This document shows positions 42,014 to 50,358 of a stretch of 64,000 bases of DNA, piece by piece. Below the pieces are notes generated by a model, which was not told the DNA's origin, did not search any database, and worked only from the letters and a program-made list of their open reading frames with translations. The stretch is from Longilinea arvoryzae. GTDB taxonomy: Bacteria; Chloroflexota; Anaerolineae; Anaerolineales; Anaerolineaceae. The stretch's first letter is position 1, and the number at the start of each line of letters is the position of its first letter. The DNA is taken from assembly GCF_001050235.1 (NCBI RefSeq), contig NZ_DF967972.1, positions 1,922,107 through 1,986,106 of the forward strand, read 5' to 3'. A program made the position numbers and the translations under genes.

Positions 42014-42987
42014 CGAACCGATTCGAAATTCAACTGATGATCCAAGTGGCCCGTATGTATTACGAAGGTGGATTAACGCAACAGCAGATTGCCGAGAAAT
42101 TGGCCATTACCCGACAATACGTTTCCAGGCTATTGGTCGCGGCAAAAGAAAAAGGAATCGTAAAGATCCAGGTTTCCGATCCGACCTACGAGGACCCGCA
42201 GTTAAAAGAAAAAATGATCCGGACCTTTGGCCTGCATGATGTGGTTCTCACGACCAGCGAAGGCCTGGAAGCAAATATGATTCGGTCCCAAATTGGTCTG
42301 GTGGGCGCCGACTATCTCACCGGCGCCATCCATTCGGGATCGAAAATCGGAATCGGATGGGGACGAACCCTGTATGAGATCGTGAATGCGCTGCCGCGCG
42401 ATCGCCGGATTTCCATCCAGGTGGTACCGTTGATCGGCGGCATCGGGGATATGTCGCCTTTCTTCCAGGTCAATGACCTCGCTCGAAGGCTGGCCGAAAC
42501 CTTTGGCGGAACTTTCCGCTACATCTATGCCCCGGCGTTTACCCAGAGCAAGGCCATCATGGAAAGCCTGTCCAAGACTCAGGAAGTCGAGCAATTGAGC
42601 AGGCTGTGGAATCAACTCGACATGGCAATTACCGGCATCGGCCATGTGGAATTTCAGCAGATGTCGTCCATGTTTTTTGCCGAACATATTTCGCCCGGGA
42701 CCCTCGCAAAACTCGAGGCCAACGGAGCGGTTGGGGACGTGTGCGGAAGGTTCTATAACATCGATGGGAATCCGGTCGACGTCGGTCCAGGTGTGATCGG
42801 CGTCAGCCTCGAGCAATTGCAGGGCATGCCGGAGGTGGTTGGAATTGCCGGCGGTATCGAGAAAACCAGAGCTATTATTGGCGCCTTACGAGGTGGCTTT
42901 ATCAAGACACTGGTAACCGATACGGCAACCGCTCGTGAAGTGTTAGCCCAATATGGGGAAAGGAGTTCAGTATCGAGAGACTTGTAA
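42010..42987 (+). CDS. SorC family sugar-responsive transcription regulator
   Basis: A 325-residue regulator. The N-terminal helix-turn-helix reads GLTQQQIAEKLAITRQYVSR; the rest is the SorC sugar-phosphate-binding domain (GSKIGIGWGRTLYEIVNALP, VVGIAGGIEKTRAIIGALRG). Members bind phosphorylated sugars made by a kinase of the same operon and leave the operator on binding. It overlaps the FGGY kinase by four bases. Possible operators are the palindromic 19-base repeats at 43660. Confidence 0.92.
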   Translation: MTNRFEIQLMIQVARMYYEGGLTQQQIAEKLAITRQYVSRLLVAAKEKGIVKIQVSDPTYEDPQLKEKMIRTFGLHDVVLTTSEGLEANMIRSQIGLVGADYLTGAIHSGSKIGIGWGRTLYEIVNALPRDRRISIQVVPLIGGIGDMSPFFQVNDLARRLAETFGGTFRYIYAPAFTQSKAIMESLSKTQEVEQLSRLWNQLDMAITGIGHVEFQQMSSMFFAEHISPGTLAKLEANGAVGDVCGRFYNIDGNPVDVGPGVIGVSLEQLQGMPEVVGIAGGIEKTRAIIGALRGGFIKTLVTDTATAREVLAQYGERSSVSRDL

Positions 42988-43076
42988 TATCAAGATAGAC
43001 ATATCCATCGAAGCGAACAACATGTTTGTGTGTCAATGACCAAATTTCTCGAATCAAAACTTCTTGGAGGAGAAAA

Positions 43077-43577
43077 ATGAAAAAAACTGTACTCGTTTTA
43101 CTTGCGGTCGTGATGTTGGGCGTTCTGGTTGCCGGATGCGCGCCGAAAGAAAAAGCAGTCGAATTGGGTCCCGCGCTGCTGACTGTCAGCGGAAAGATCG
43201 GTTCCCCCAATTCTGGCGATAAGTATGTCGTTGATCAGGCTTTCTTTGATTCGAAATCCGTCGAACTCAAAATGGACGATCCCTGGATGGGCGATGGTCT
43301 TGCCTACAAGGGCATTCTCATCCGTGATCTGCTGACCGCGATGAAAGTTCCCGCCGATGCAACGACGATTCGCGTGATCGCGACCGACGGCAAGGGCATC
43401 GACATTGCGATCGCTGATGCTCAGAAATGGGACATCATGCTCGTGCACTGGGCAGATGGAACCGAACTCGCCACCGATGCCGGCGGCCCCGTCAAGATCG
43501 CCTTCCCCGCGGATGCCCGCGCCACCTATCCGGATGATCAATGGATGTGGTGGTTGACGACCGCTGAAGTCAAGTAA
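43077..43577 (+). CDS. Lipoprotein with a molybdopterin-oxidoreductase (SUOX)-like fold
   Basis: A 166-residue exported lipoprotein: MKKTVLVLLAVVMLGVLVAG then cysteine (lipobox LVAGC). The mature part reads LLTVSGKIGSPNSGDKYV, DDPWMGDGLAYKGILIRDLL, VIATDGKGIDIAIA and ATDAGGPVKIAFP, a pattern close to the small molybdopterin-binding oxidoreductase domain (sulfite-oxidase fold), in a minimal form with no clear cofactor cysteine after the lipobox. It may bind a ligand rather than catalyse. The ATG follows TTGGAGGAG; an in-frame ATG 51 bases earlier has no such site. A 14-base-pair hairpin follows it. Confidence 0.72.
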   Translation: MKKTVLVLLAVVMLGVLVAGCAPKEKAVELGPALLTVSGKIGSPNSGDKYVVDQAFFDSKSVELKMDDPWMGDGLAYKGILIRDLLTAMKVPADATTIRVIATDGKGIDIAIADAQKWDIMLVHWADGTELATDAGGPVKIAFPADARATYPDDQWMWWLTTAEVK

Positions 43578-43593
43578 GCGAATTTTTCCAATA

Positions 43594-43635
43594 CTTTCTA
43601 CAAGGGCCGAGGTTTCCCGAAGCCCTTGTAGAAAG
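43594..43635 (+). terminator. Long hairpin after the lipoprotein gene
   Basis: CTTTCTACAAGGGC (43594-43607) pairs perfectly with GCCCTTGTAGAAAG (43622-43635) over 14 base pairs with a 14-base loop. There is no T-run behind it, so it may end or slow transcription or protect an RNA 3' end. Confidence 0.6.
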
Positions 43636-43659
43636 GCACCCGGTTTTGAAAACCAAGAT

Positions 43660-43735
43660 TGGTTGTAACAACCAATTCTGGTTGTAACAACCAATTCTGG
43701 TTGTAGCAACCAATTCTGGTTGTTTAGACTCACCC
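43660..43735. repeat. Tandem 19-base palindromic repeats (four copies)
   Basis: The unit TGGTTGTAACAACCAATTC begins at 43660, 43679, 43698 and 43717; the third has one base change (AAC to AGC) and the fourth is partial. With the flanking ATT, each unit contains a nearly perfect dyad ATTGGTTGT-A-ACAACCAAT. A smaller hairpin ACTCACC/GGTGAGT (43728-43750) follows. The array fills the gap before the ADP-ribosylglycohydrolase gene. Confidence 0.85.
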
Positions 43736-43802
43736 ATCCTGTCGGTGAGTTTATCGTGGTATTTCATATTTCACCCAACCAGCGGAATGGATCGGACGGG
43801 CC

Positions 43803-44807
43803 ATGGAGTTGACAAAGATTCACGGTTGTCTGGCAGGACTGGCTCTAGGGGATGCGATGGGCATGCCCTCGGAATTCTATTCACCCGATCAGATCGAGCA
43901 GAATTTCGGGCGCATCGAGGTTCTGGAAAAAGCCCCGGCCGGTCATCCCCATCAGATCATGGAAGCCGGGCAAATTACGGATGACACCGGCCAGGGGATC
44001 GCAATTGCTCACGCTTGCCTTCCAACCGGTGAAATCAACATCGAAAGCTCCGTCAGATACCTGCTGGAATGGGAAGATTCATTACCACCGGATATTCTGA
44101 GGGTAATCGAAGGCCCCAGCACCCGCGCCGCTCTACAGGAAATCCGTCAGGGCGGCGACCCTCACCGGAGCGGGCGCAATGGCAAGACCAATGGCGCCGC
44201 GATGCGCGTGGCGGCCGTCGGATTGCTGCACGCGGGCGATTTTGCGGGCGCATGCCAGGCCGCCATCGCGGCCAGCTTTCCAACCCACGCGGTCAATATC
44301 GCGTTATCAGGGGCGGCATGCGTGGCCTGCGCGGTCGCGGAGGCGGCAACCGAAAACGCAACCCTCCCATCCATCCTTCAGGCTGCCAAGAACGGAGCCG
44401 AGTTCGGCATGACGCAAGGCATCTGGACGTGGAGCACCGCTCTCACGAACCGGATCGATCTGGCAGTTCAACTGGTGGAGCGATCCGCCAGTGAAAGCGA
44501 TGCGGTCAATGCGATTTATCGCTTCGTCGGGGTCGATATGTTGGTTCCCGAATCGGTCGCTGCGGCCATTGGACTGGTGGCGCTGGCCCAGGGCGACCCG
44601 ATGAAGGCGATTCGTTTTGGAGCGAACATCGGCGGCGACACCGATACCATTGCCGCCATTGCCGGGCAAATTTGCGGCGCCTGGCGCGGGATCGAAGCGT
44701 TCGATCTCAGGCTGGTGCATCAAGTGGAAAAAGTAAACCATTTGAACCTGATGGATGAATCCCTGAAGCTATTCTCAGCAATCGAAGGCAGAAAGAACCT
44801 TTCCTGA
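43803..44807 (+). CDS. ADP-ribosylglycohydrolase family protein
   Basis: A 334-residue all-helical hydrolase. GLALGDAMGMPSEF at the start, ITDDTGQGIAIAHA and IGGDTDTIAAIAGQICGAW supply the two-magnesium site (the TDD and GGDTD motifs). Members split N- or O-glycosidic bonds of ADP-ribose adducts, but many in sugar operons probably act on other ribosides. It opens the second half of the sugar operon and lies one base before the next ATG. Confidence 0.9.
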   Translation: MELTKIHGCLAGLALGDAMGMPSEFYSPDQIEQNFGRIEVLEKAPAGHPHQIMEAGQITDDTGQGIAIAHACLPTGEINIESSVRYLLEWEDSLPPDILRVIEGPSTRAALQEIRQGGDPHRSGRNGKTNGAAMRVAAVGLLHAGDFAGACQAAIAASFPTHAVNIALSGAACVACAVAEAATENATLPSILQAAKNGAEFGMTQGIWTWSTALTNRIDLAVQLVERSASESDAVNAIYRFVGVDMLVPESVAAAIGLVALAQGDPMKAIRFGANIGGDTDTIAAIAGQICGAWRGIEAFDLRLVHQVEKVNHLNLMDESLKLFSAIEGRKNLS

Positions 44808-44808
44808 T

Positions 44809-45648
44809 ATGAGCAAGGATATTGGCATCAGTTTCAATATGAATCCACGATGGGTCGGGGAGGAAGGCCTGGATGCCTTTCTAAACCCGCTGCGTCAGGT
44901 TGGATTGGATACGCTCGAATTCGAATTGGATCGATTCCTGCCGGAATGGCCGCAAATGGAGCCGTTGATCGGCGAATGCGCCGACGCCGGTATGAAATTG
45001 TGCTTTCACGCGCCCTATCGGAGCCCCAACCGTATCGAAGGATTTTCAAACGAACGGCGCGCCGAGGTGCAGGCCATGTTTCGGCCGGCGCTGGCGATCG
45101 CCCAGGGATGGGCCGAAAAATTGGGAACACCCATCAACATGGTCGTCCACGGCGCGCGGTCCACAGCGGCCCAACGGGAAACGCTGCGTGAAGACACGCT
45201 TCAATTCTTGAAATGGGCCTTGCACGATTTTCCGGGTATTTATTTTGCGTTTGAAAACAACCATCCGGCCAAACCGGGTGAAATCAAAATCGGCGAAACC
45301 CGCGCTGACGTATTGGATGTTGTAAATAATGTTCATCACCCCAACCTGGGAATCTGCTGGGATTTCGGCCACGATTTCCTGAGCGCCGGCGGGAAGGCGG
45401 TCAGCGCGGACTGGCTGGCGCAGGTCATCCATGTGCACGTTCACGATGTCGATCGCCAGAATGTGGACCATTACCCGCTGGTTTTCAACAACGTTCCGTA
45501 TTCGACGTGGCTGCCCTTATTACGCTCGGCTGACAGGCTCAGGGTTGCAACTCTGGAACTCAAAGGCGGATTGATGATGGGGTGGAGCCAGGACAGAATT
45601 CAGGCCGCACTCATCGATAGTGTGCGGGTAATCAAGGTGGGCATATGA
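44809..45648 (+). CDS. TIM-barrel isomerase/epimerase-like protein
   Basis: A 279-residue member of the xylose-isomerase-like/AP-endonuclease 2 superfamily. MKLCFHAPYRSPNRI, INMVVHGARST, YFAFENNH, LGICWDFGHDF and VIHVHVHDVD carry the acidic and histidine residues that hold a divalent metal in this fold. Such proteins in sugar operons are usually keto-sugar isomerases or 3-epimerases. It overlaps the next permease gene as ATGA. Confidence 0.85.
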   Translation: MSKDIGISFNMNPRWVGEEGLDAFLNPLRQVGLDTLEFELDRFLPEWPQMEPLIGECADAGMKLCFHAPYRSPNRIEGFSNERRAEVQAMFRPALAIAQGWAEKLGTPINMVVHGARSTAAQRETLREDTLQFLKWALHDFPGIYFAFENNHPAKPGEIKIGETRADVLDVVNNVHHPNLGICWDFGHDFLSAGGKAVSADWLAQVIHVHVHDVDRQNVDHYPLVFNNVPYSTWLPLLRSADRLRVATLELKGGLMMGWSQDRIQAALIDSVRVIKVGI

Positions 45649-46592
45649 TCAAAACATTGAATTTCGAAGGCCGATCCAAATTCCAGAGATCCGTACAAAA
45701 ATGGTGGCGTCACTGGGGGGAAGAGACAACCGCGGCCTATCTGTTCCTGCTTCCCAGTATCCTCATTTTTATCGTGTTTACTTTTTTCCCGGCGATCTAT
45801 TCGATCATCGTAAGCACATTCCGCTGGAATATGCCGATGCAGCCGGCATTTATCGGTTTGCAAAACTATATCACGCTCTTTTCTGATCCGATTGAGGCGC
45901 CTGTTTTCTGGCAGGCGGCCAAGAACACCCTCTATTTTTCACTGGGGGTGCCGATCAATCTTTTCGCGTCGCTTATGATCGCCTTACTGCTCAACCGGCG
46001 CCTGCCCGGCGTGGGTTTCTTCCGAACGGCGTTCTTCCTGCCGGCCATTACCTCTCTGGCGGCAGTATCCGTCGTCTGGCTGTGGTTGTTCAACCCCTCG
46101 CAATATGGCCTGCTCAATTCGTTATTGATCTCGTTGGGATTGCCCCTGCAAAGCTGGCTGCGCGATCCGGTGCTGTCCATGCCCTGCCTGATCTTTCTGG
46201 GGGTGTGGCACGGCATGGGCTATAACATCATCATTTTCCTGGCCGGCCTGCAGTCCATTCCGAACACTTATTATGAGGCCGCCGAAATCGACGGGGCAAA
46301 TTCGTTCCAAAAATTCAATAATATTACCTGGCCTTTGCTGACCCCGACCCTTTTCTACGTCTTGACGGTTGGCCTGATCAATTCACTCAAAGCATTCACC
46401 GAGATCGATATGATGACGCAGGGCGGCCCGCTGGGAACGACGACCACGCTGGCCTATTATCTTTACCAGCAGGCGTTCAAATTCTTCCAGATGGGAAAGG
46501 CTTCCGCGGTCGCCGTGGTTCTTTTTGTGGTTCTTTTGTTCCTTTCATGGATTCAGTTCCGCTTCGTAGATCGGAAGGTGCATTATGAATGA
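45645..46592 (+). CDS. CUT1-type sugar ABC permease (MalF-like)
   Basis: First of two permeases; 315 residues with about six membrane helices. The EAA motif is at TYYEAAEIDGANSFQKFNN and a N-terminal LPSILIFIVFTFFPAIYSII helix follows a cytoplasmic leader. Works with the following permease and the lipoprotein at 47564. No ATPase gene lies in this operon or elsewhere in the window for it, so it probably uses a shared MsmK/UgpC-type ATPase. Confidence 0.93.
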   Translation: MIKTLNFEGRSKFQRSVQKWWRHWGEETTAAYLFLLPSILIFIVFTFFPAIYSIIVSTFRWNMPMQPAFIGLQNYITLFSDPIEAPVFWQAAKNTLYFSLGVPINLFASLMIALLLNRRLPGVGFFRTAFFLPAITSLAAVSVVWLWLFNPSQYGLLNSLLISLGLPLQSWLRDPVLSMPCLIFLGVWHGMGYNIIIFLAGLQSIPNTYYEAAEIDGANSFQKFNNITWPLLTPTLFYVLTVGLINSLKAFTEIDMMTQGGPLGTTTTLAYYLYQQAFKFFQMGKASAVAVVLFVVLLFLSWIQFRFVDRKVHYE

Positions 46593-47472
46593 GGGCCTCC
46601 AACCAACCCAGTATCCGGCGAACATTCCGCATTCGCATTTGTCGCGGCGAAAATTCTTCTCAGGCGCGATCTGGTATGTCGTCGTCATCTTCCTGGCGTT
46701 GACCGTGGTGTTTCCATTCATCTGGATGATCTCGACCTCGTTCAAACCCCTGGAGGAGGTGTTCGTTTATCCGCCGCGCTGGATCCCGCAAAATTGGACC
46801 TGGCAAAATTATGCCGAGGTATGGAAACAGGCCCCGTTCGCCCGGTATTTCATCAACAGCACCCTCGTGGCGGTCTGCGTAACCATCGGGCAGCTCATCT
46901 CGTGCAGCCTGGCCGCGTTTGCCTTTGCCCGCATGAAATTTGTCGGCAAATCCTTCATGTTCATGGTTTTCATGAGCACCACTTTTATCTCCACCCAGGT
47001 GACGCTGATCCCTTCCTATTTGATCATCAACAAATTCGGGTGGATGGATTCGTTCTCGGCCCTGATCATCCCATTCCTGGCGAACGCCTTTGGGGTTTTT
47101 ATGATCCGGCAGTCCTTCATGGCGGTGCCGCGTGAACTGGAAGAGGCCGCCAAACTGGACGGGTGCGGGCGTTTTCGCTTTTTGCTGCAGATCATGCTGC
47201 CGTTGAATAAACCCATCCTGGCTTCACAGGCTTTGTTCGCCTTCATGGGCAACTGGAACTCATACCTGTGGCCTTTGATCGTGACCAATAAGGATGAAAT
47301 GCGCACCTTGCAGATTGGCCTGCGTTATTTCATGGGTTCTGAAGGCGGAACAGAATGGGGCGTCTACATGGCCGCGGCGGTCCTCGTCACGGTTCCAATC
47401 ATCCTTTTCTACTTCTTCGTGCAAAAGACATTCGTCGAAAGCATGGCAAGCAGTGGTTTGAAGGATGTTTAG
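46585..47472 (+). CDS. CUT1-type sugar ABC permease (MalG-like)
   Basis: Second permease; 295 residues and about six helices. It has FPFIWMISTSFKP near the start and the EAA motif RELEEAAKLDGCGRFRFLLQ. Its ATG lies eight bases inside the previous gene. Pairs with the MalF-like subunit; substrate is set by the lipoprotein encoded next. Confidence 0.93.
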   Translation: MNEGLQPTQYPANIPHSHLSRRKFFSGAIWYVVVIFLALTVVFPFIWMISTSFKPLEEVFVYPPRWIPQNWTWQNYAEVWKQAPFARYFINSTLVAVCVTIGQLISCSLAAFAFARMKFVGKSFMFMVFMSTTFISTQVTLIPSYLIINKFGWMDSFSALIIPFLANAFGVFMIRQSFMAVPRELEEAAKLDGCGRFRFLLQIMLPLNKPILASQALFAFMGNWNSYLWPLIVTNKDEMRTLQIGLRYFMGSEGGTEWGVYMAAAVLVTVPIILFYFFVQKTFVESMASSGLKDV

Positions 47473-47563
47473 GTTTATTAAGAGTCGGTCTGTTGCCGAG
47501 TAAACAACCGGATTTCAATGCGTGCAACCTTTTCGCTTTGGAATGATGAAGGAGGAACATTCG

Positions 47564-48889
47564 ATGAAAACGCGTCTTTTTGTGATCGTCACTTTGCTGT
47601 GTAGTTTGTTGCTGGCGGCCTGCGGCCCGACCACCAGCGCCGAGAAAACCGCCGAACCATCCGCGAGCGGGGCTGTGGATGCGAATGGCCACGTCACATT
47701 GGATTTCTGGTATTCGTTGTCCGGCGACACCGGCGCGGCGGTCGAAACGCTGGTCAAGCAGTTCAATGACTCCCAGACCAAGATTACCGTCAAGGCCACC
47801 TATCAGGGCAATTACAGCGATATCATGGCAAAAATCTACAGCGCCATCGCCGGCGGAACGGTGCCAAACGTGGCGCAGGCCGGCGGAGCCCCTCTTCTGG
47901 GCACCAGCGGCGCGATTTTGCCCATGACCGATTTCGTGAGCGGCGAAAACGGCTTCGACCTGAGCCAGATTCACAAAGCATTCATTGATTACAACACGGT
48001 CAACGGCGTGTTGTGGAGCATGCCCTTTAACAACTCGGTTCCGGTGATGTATTACAACAAGGATCTGTTCAAGGCCGCGGGGCTCGATCCGGAAAACCCG
48101 CCCCAGAATTTCGATGAGTTGATCGCAGTCGCGAAACGCTTGACCCTCGATCCGAACAACACCGGCGCGCCGACCCAGTACGGCCTGAATACTCGAGACG
48201 ATACCCATTGGTATCTGGATACCATGTTCCTGGAAAACGGGTCTGCCATCGTCAAGGATGATTTGAGCGAAGTGCTCTATAACAATCCGCAGGCGGTCGA
48301 AATGCTGACTCTGTGGGGCGATCTGGTGAAGACCGATAAGGTCATGCCCTCCAACCAGCATTCCGAAGCTCAAACGGACTTTCTGGCAGGGAAACTGGGC
48401 ATGCTTTTTGGGTCGAGCGCATCCGTCAACACGATCCAGAAAAGCGCTACCTTCGACTTGGGCGTCGCCATGTTCCCTAAAATTGGCGACAACGAGCGGT
48501 CCTTGCCGATCGGCGGCGGAAGCCTGACGATTTTCAAGAATGACAACGAATCCGTTCGAAACGCTTCCTGGGAATTCATCAAGTTCATGACTTCGAAGGA
48601 AAGCTCCATCTATCTGACGCAGCAGACGGGTTATCTGCCCATCTATCAAGGCGCGCTCGATTGGCCTGAAATTCAGCAACTCATCAAGGACGAGCCCGTT
48701 CGCGAAGCCGGCATTCAATCCCTGGATTATGCAGTGGCCATACCGGTGTTCTCGGCGTTGGGCAACAGCGATCTTGCCCTGCGGCAGGCGATCGAGAAAG
48801 TGGAATTGGGCGCCGCCGAGCCCGCGGATGCCCTCAACCTGGCAGTCGAGTCCGTCAACCGCTCCATCAAGGAGCAGTTCTCCAACTAG
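47564..48889 (+). CDS. Extracellular sugar-binding lipoprotein (family 1 solute-binding)
   Basis: A 441-residue exported lipoprotein with signal and lipobox LLLAACGP. The mature part is a type I periplasmic-binding-like fold: VTLDFWYSLSGDTGAAVETL, SDIMAKIYSAIAGGTVPNV, WSMPFNNSVPVMYYNKDLF and GGGSLTIFKNDNESVRNASW. That matches the UgpB/MalE-like group bound to CUT1 importers. AAGGAGGAA precedes ATG 47564; an in-frame ATG 42 bases earlier is not preferred. Substrate unknown (glycerol-phosphate-ester- or oligosaccharide-like). Confidence 0.93.
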   Translation: MKTRLFVIVTLLCSLLLAACGPTTSAEKTAEPSASGAVDANGHVTLDFWYSLSGDTGAAVETLVKQFNDSQTKITVKATYQGNYSDIMAKIYSAIAGGTVPNVAQAGGAPLLGTSGAILPMTDFVSGENGFDLSQIHKAFIDYNTVNGVLWSMPFNNSVPVMYYNKDLFKAAGLDPENPPQNFDELIAVAKRLTLDPNNTGAPTQYGLNTRDDTHWYLDTMFLENGSAIVKDDLSEVLYNNPQAVEMLTLWGDLVKTDKVMPSNQHSEAQTDFLAGKLGMLFGSSASVNTIQKSATFDLGVAMFPKIGDNERSLPIGGGSLTIFKNDNESVRNASWEFIKFMTSKESSIYLTQQTGYLPIYQGALDWPEIQQLIKDEPVREAGIQSLDYAVAIPVFSALGNSDLALRQAIEKVELGAAEPADALNLAVESVNRSIKEQFSN

Positions 48890-48909
48890 CGGATTGGGCG
48901 TGCTGTATA

Positions 48910-49011
48910 GGCAATTCATGAATTGCCCATACAGCCATGAGTTGCCGTACAGCCATGAATTGCCTTGTACGGCCATAAATTGTCCATACCGTCATGCATT
49001 AATCGTCCATG
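48910..49011. repeat. Degenerate tandem array of about 19-base units with a perfect palindrome
   Basis: CATGAATTGCC-type units begin at 48917, 48936, 48954, 48974 and 48993 (spacing 19, 18, 20, 19). The first is part of the 18-base perfect palindrome GGCAATTCATGAATTGCC (48910-48927). The units vary in sequence more than those at 43660. The array lies in the 190-base gap between the solute-binding gene and the M20 gene. Confidence 0.75.
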
Positions 49012-49079
49012 GTTCAGAACTGGCAACCGGATATTGGGAGCCAGGAGTCTTTATCACGAGTTTTTTTGGAGGAATTTCC

Positions 49080-50237
49080 ATGTCGTCTGAAGCCTTCGAG
49101 ACAGAGCTGGTTGACTTCACGCAGGCGATCATCCGGGTCAACAGTCTGTCCGGAAAAGAAGAAGCGGTTGGCGGGTTGATCGTCGAAAAAATGAAAGCCC
49201 TGGGATACGATTCCGCCCAGGTGGACCGGTACGGCAATGTGATCGGTATCCGGCGTGGAAAACACCCCGGGCCGACCATCCTTTTCGATGGACATATGGA
49301 CGTGGTGCCCGTGACCACGCCCGAGGCCTGGTCCTCCGATCCGTTCGGGGCTCAGATCCGGGAGGGAAAGATCTGGGGCCGGGGCGCATCGGACATGAAA
49401 GGTCCACTGGCTGCCGCGGTCGTCGCCATCGGGCATGTGCCGGCCGAGGAGATCCACGGGACGATCGTCGTTTCGGGCTCGGTATGCGAGGAATACCATG
49501 AGGGCGCCGCGGTTCAAAAGGTGGTGGAGCAGGTGCTCCCGGATTTCGTGGTGATTTGTGAACCGAACGGCAATCGATTGGGAATCGGCCAGAAGGGACG
49601 CGCTGGTTTGTGGCTGGAGGTCAGTGGAAAACCGGCGCATTCGTCCGTGCCGCACCTGGGTGAGAACGCCATCTATAAAGCAGTGCCGATCATCGAACGC
49701 CTGCGCCGAATGCCGTTGCCATGCGATCCATTCCTGGGGAACGGGGTGATGGAATTGATCGATGCCATTTCCGGACCGTATCCCAGCCGCTCGACGCTGC
49801 CGGTGAGTTTTAGGATGCGTTACGACCGACGCTTGATGCAGGGGGAGACCATGGATACGGTGCTCGAGTCGATCCATGAGGCGCTGCGCGACCTGTCCGA
49901 TTGGCAGGTGGGTTTTTCGATGGTGCACATGGATACCTGGACGGGCGATCTCCTGGAAGGCCCTGATTTTCATCCGGGTTGGCTCATGGAGGAGACCTCA
50001 CCCTGGGTGGTCAAAGCCGGGCGGGGACTCACCGAGGCGGGCGTCGAACCGGTTTTCGACGCGGCGCGGTTCTGCACCAACGGCTCCTACACGGCCGGCG
50101 AAGCCAAACTGCCGACCATCATCTTCGGGCCGTCCTCCGGCATGCTGGCGCACTGTATCGACGAAAATATTGGCATCGATGAGTTGTGCCTGGGCGCGCA
50201 GGGCTATATGGGGTTGGCGAAGAATTTGGGCCGATAA
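49080..50237 (+). CDS. M20 family metallo-hydrolase (ArgE/DapE/YgeY-like)
   Basis: A 385-residue zinc hydrolase. Motifs: TILFDGHMDVVPV (first His and Asp), WGRGASDMKGPLAAAV (bridging Asp), VSGSVCEEYHEGAA (catalytic Glu), a dimerisation domain in the middle and FGPSSGMLAHCIDENIG (last His). Members deacylate or deamidate small substrates; the layout is near the YgeY selenium-metabolism-linked group. TTTTGGAGGAA precedes the ATG; the frame runs upstream through the repeat array, which is not coding. Last gene of the operon; a strong terminator follows. Confidence 0.92.
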   Translation: MSSEAFETELVDFTQAIIRVNSLSGKEEAVGGLIVEKMKALGYDSAQVDRYGNVIGIRRGKHPGPTILFDGHMDVVPVTTPEAWSSDPFGAQIREGKIWGRGASDMKGPLAAAVVAIGHVPAEEIHGTIVVSGSVCEEYHEGAAVQKVVEQVLPDFVVICEPNGNRLGIGQKGRAGLWLEVSGKPAHSSVPHLGENAIYKAVPIIERLRRMPLPCDPFLGNGVMELIDAISGPYPSRSTLPVSFRMRYDRRLMQGETMDTVLESIHEALRDLSDWQVGFSMVHMDTWTGDLLEGPDFHPGWLMEETSPWVVKAGRGLTEAGVEPVFDAARFCTNGSYTAGEAKLPTIIFGPSSGMLAHCIDENIGIDELCLGAQGYMGLAKNLGR

Positions 50238-50271
50238 ACACGCTCAAACGCCAAGAGGAGAAATGGAATCA

Positions 50272-50311
50272 ACGGCCGGCGGCAAAGAACCGCCGGCCGT
50301 TTCCCTTTTTC
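50272..50311 (+). terminator. Strong terminator of the sugar operon
   Basis: ACGGCCGGCGG (50272-50282) pairs with CCGCCGGCCGT (50290-50300), followed by TTTCCCTTTTT. Confidence 0.9.
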
Positions 50312-50329
50312 GAAGGTCGGAAACCATAC

Positions 50330-50358
50330 TTGAATATTATACTAATTATGATTATAAT
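50330..50358 (+). promoter_or_regulatory. Promoter of the AAA ATPase gene
   Basis: TTGAAT (50330-50335), a 17-base spacer and a perfect TATAAT (50353-50358) lie about 45 bases before the ATG at 50403. Confidence 0.75.

Noticed and set aside
43660..43735. CRISPR array
   Set aside because: The units are contiguous 19-base repeats without unique spacers and no cas genes are present.
48910..49011. N-terminal extension of the M20 hydrolase through the repeat array
   Set aside because: The frame is open, but the best ribosome site (TTTTGGAGGAA) and family start lie at 49080; the repeats encode low-complexity residues.
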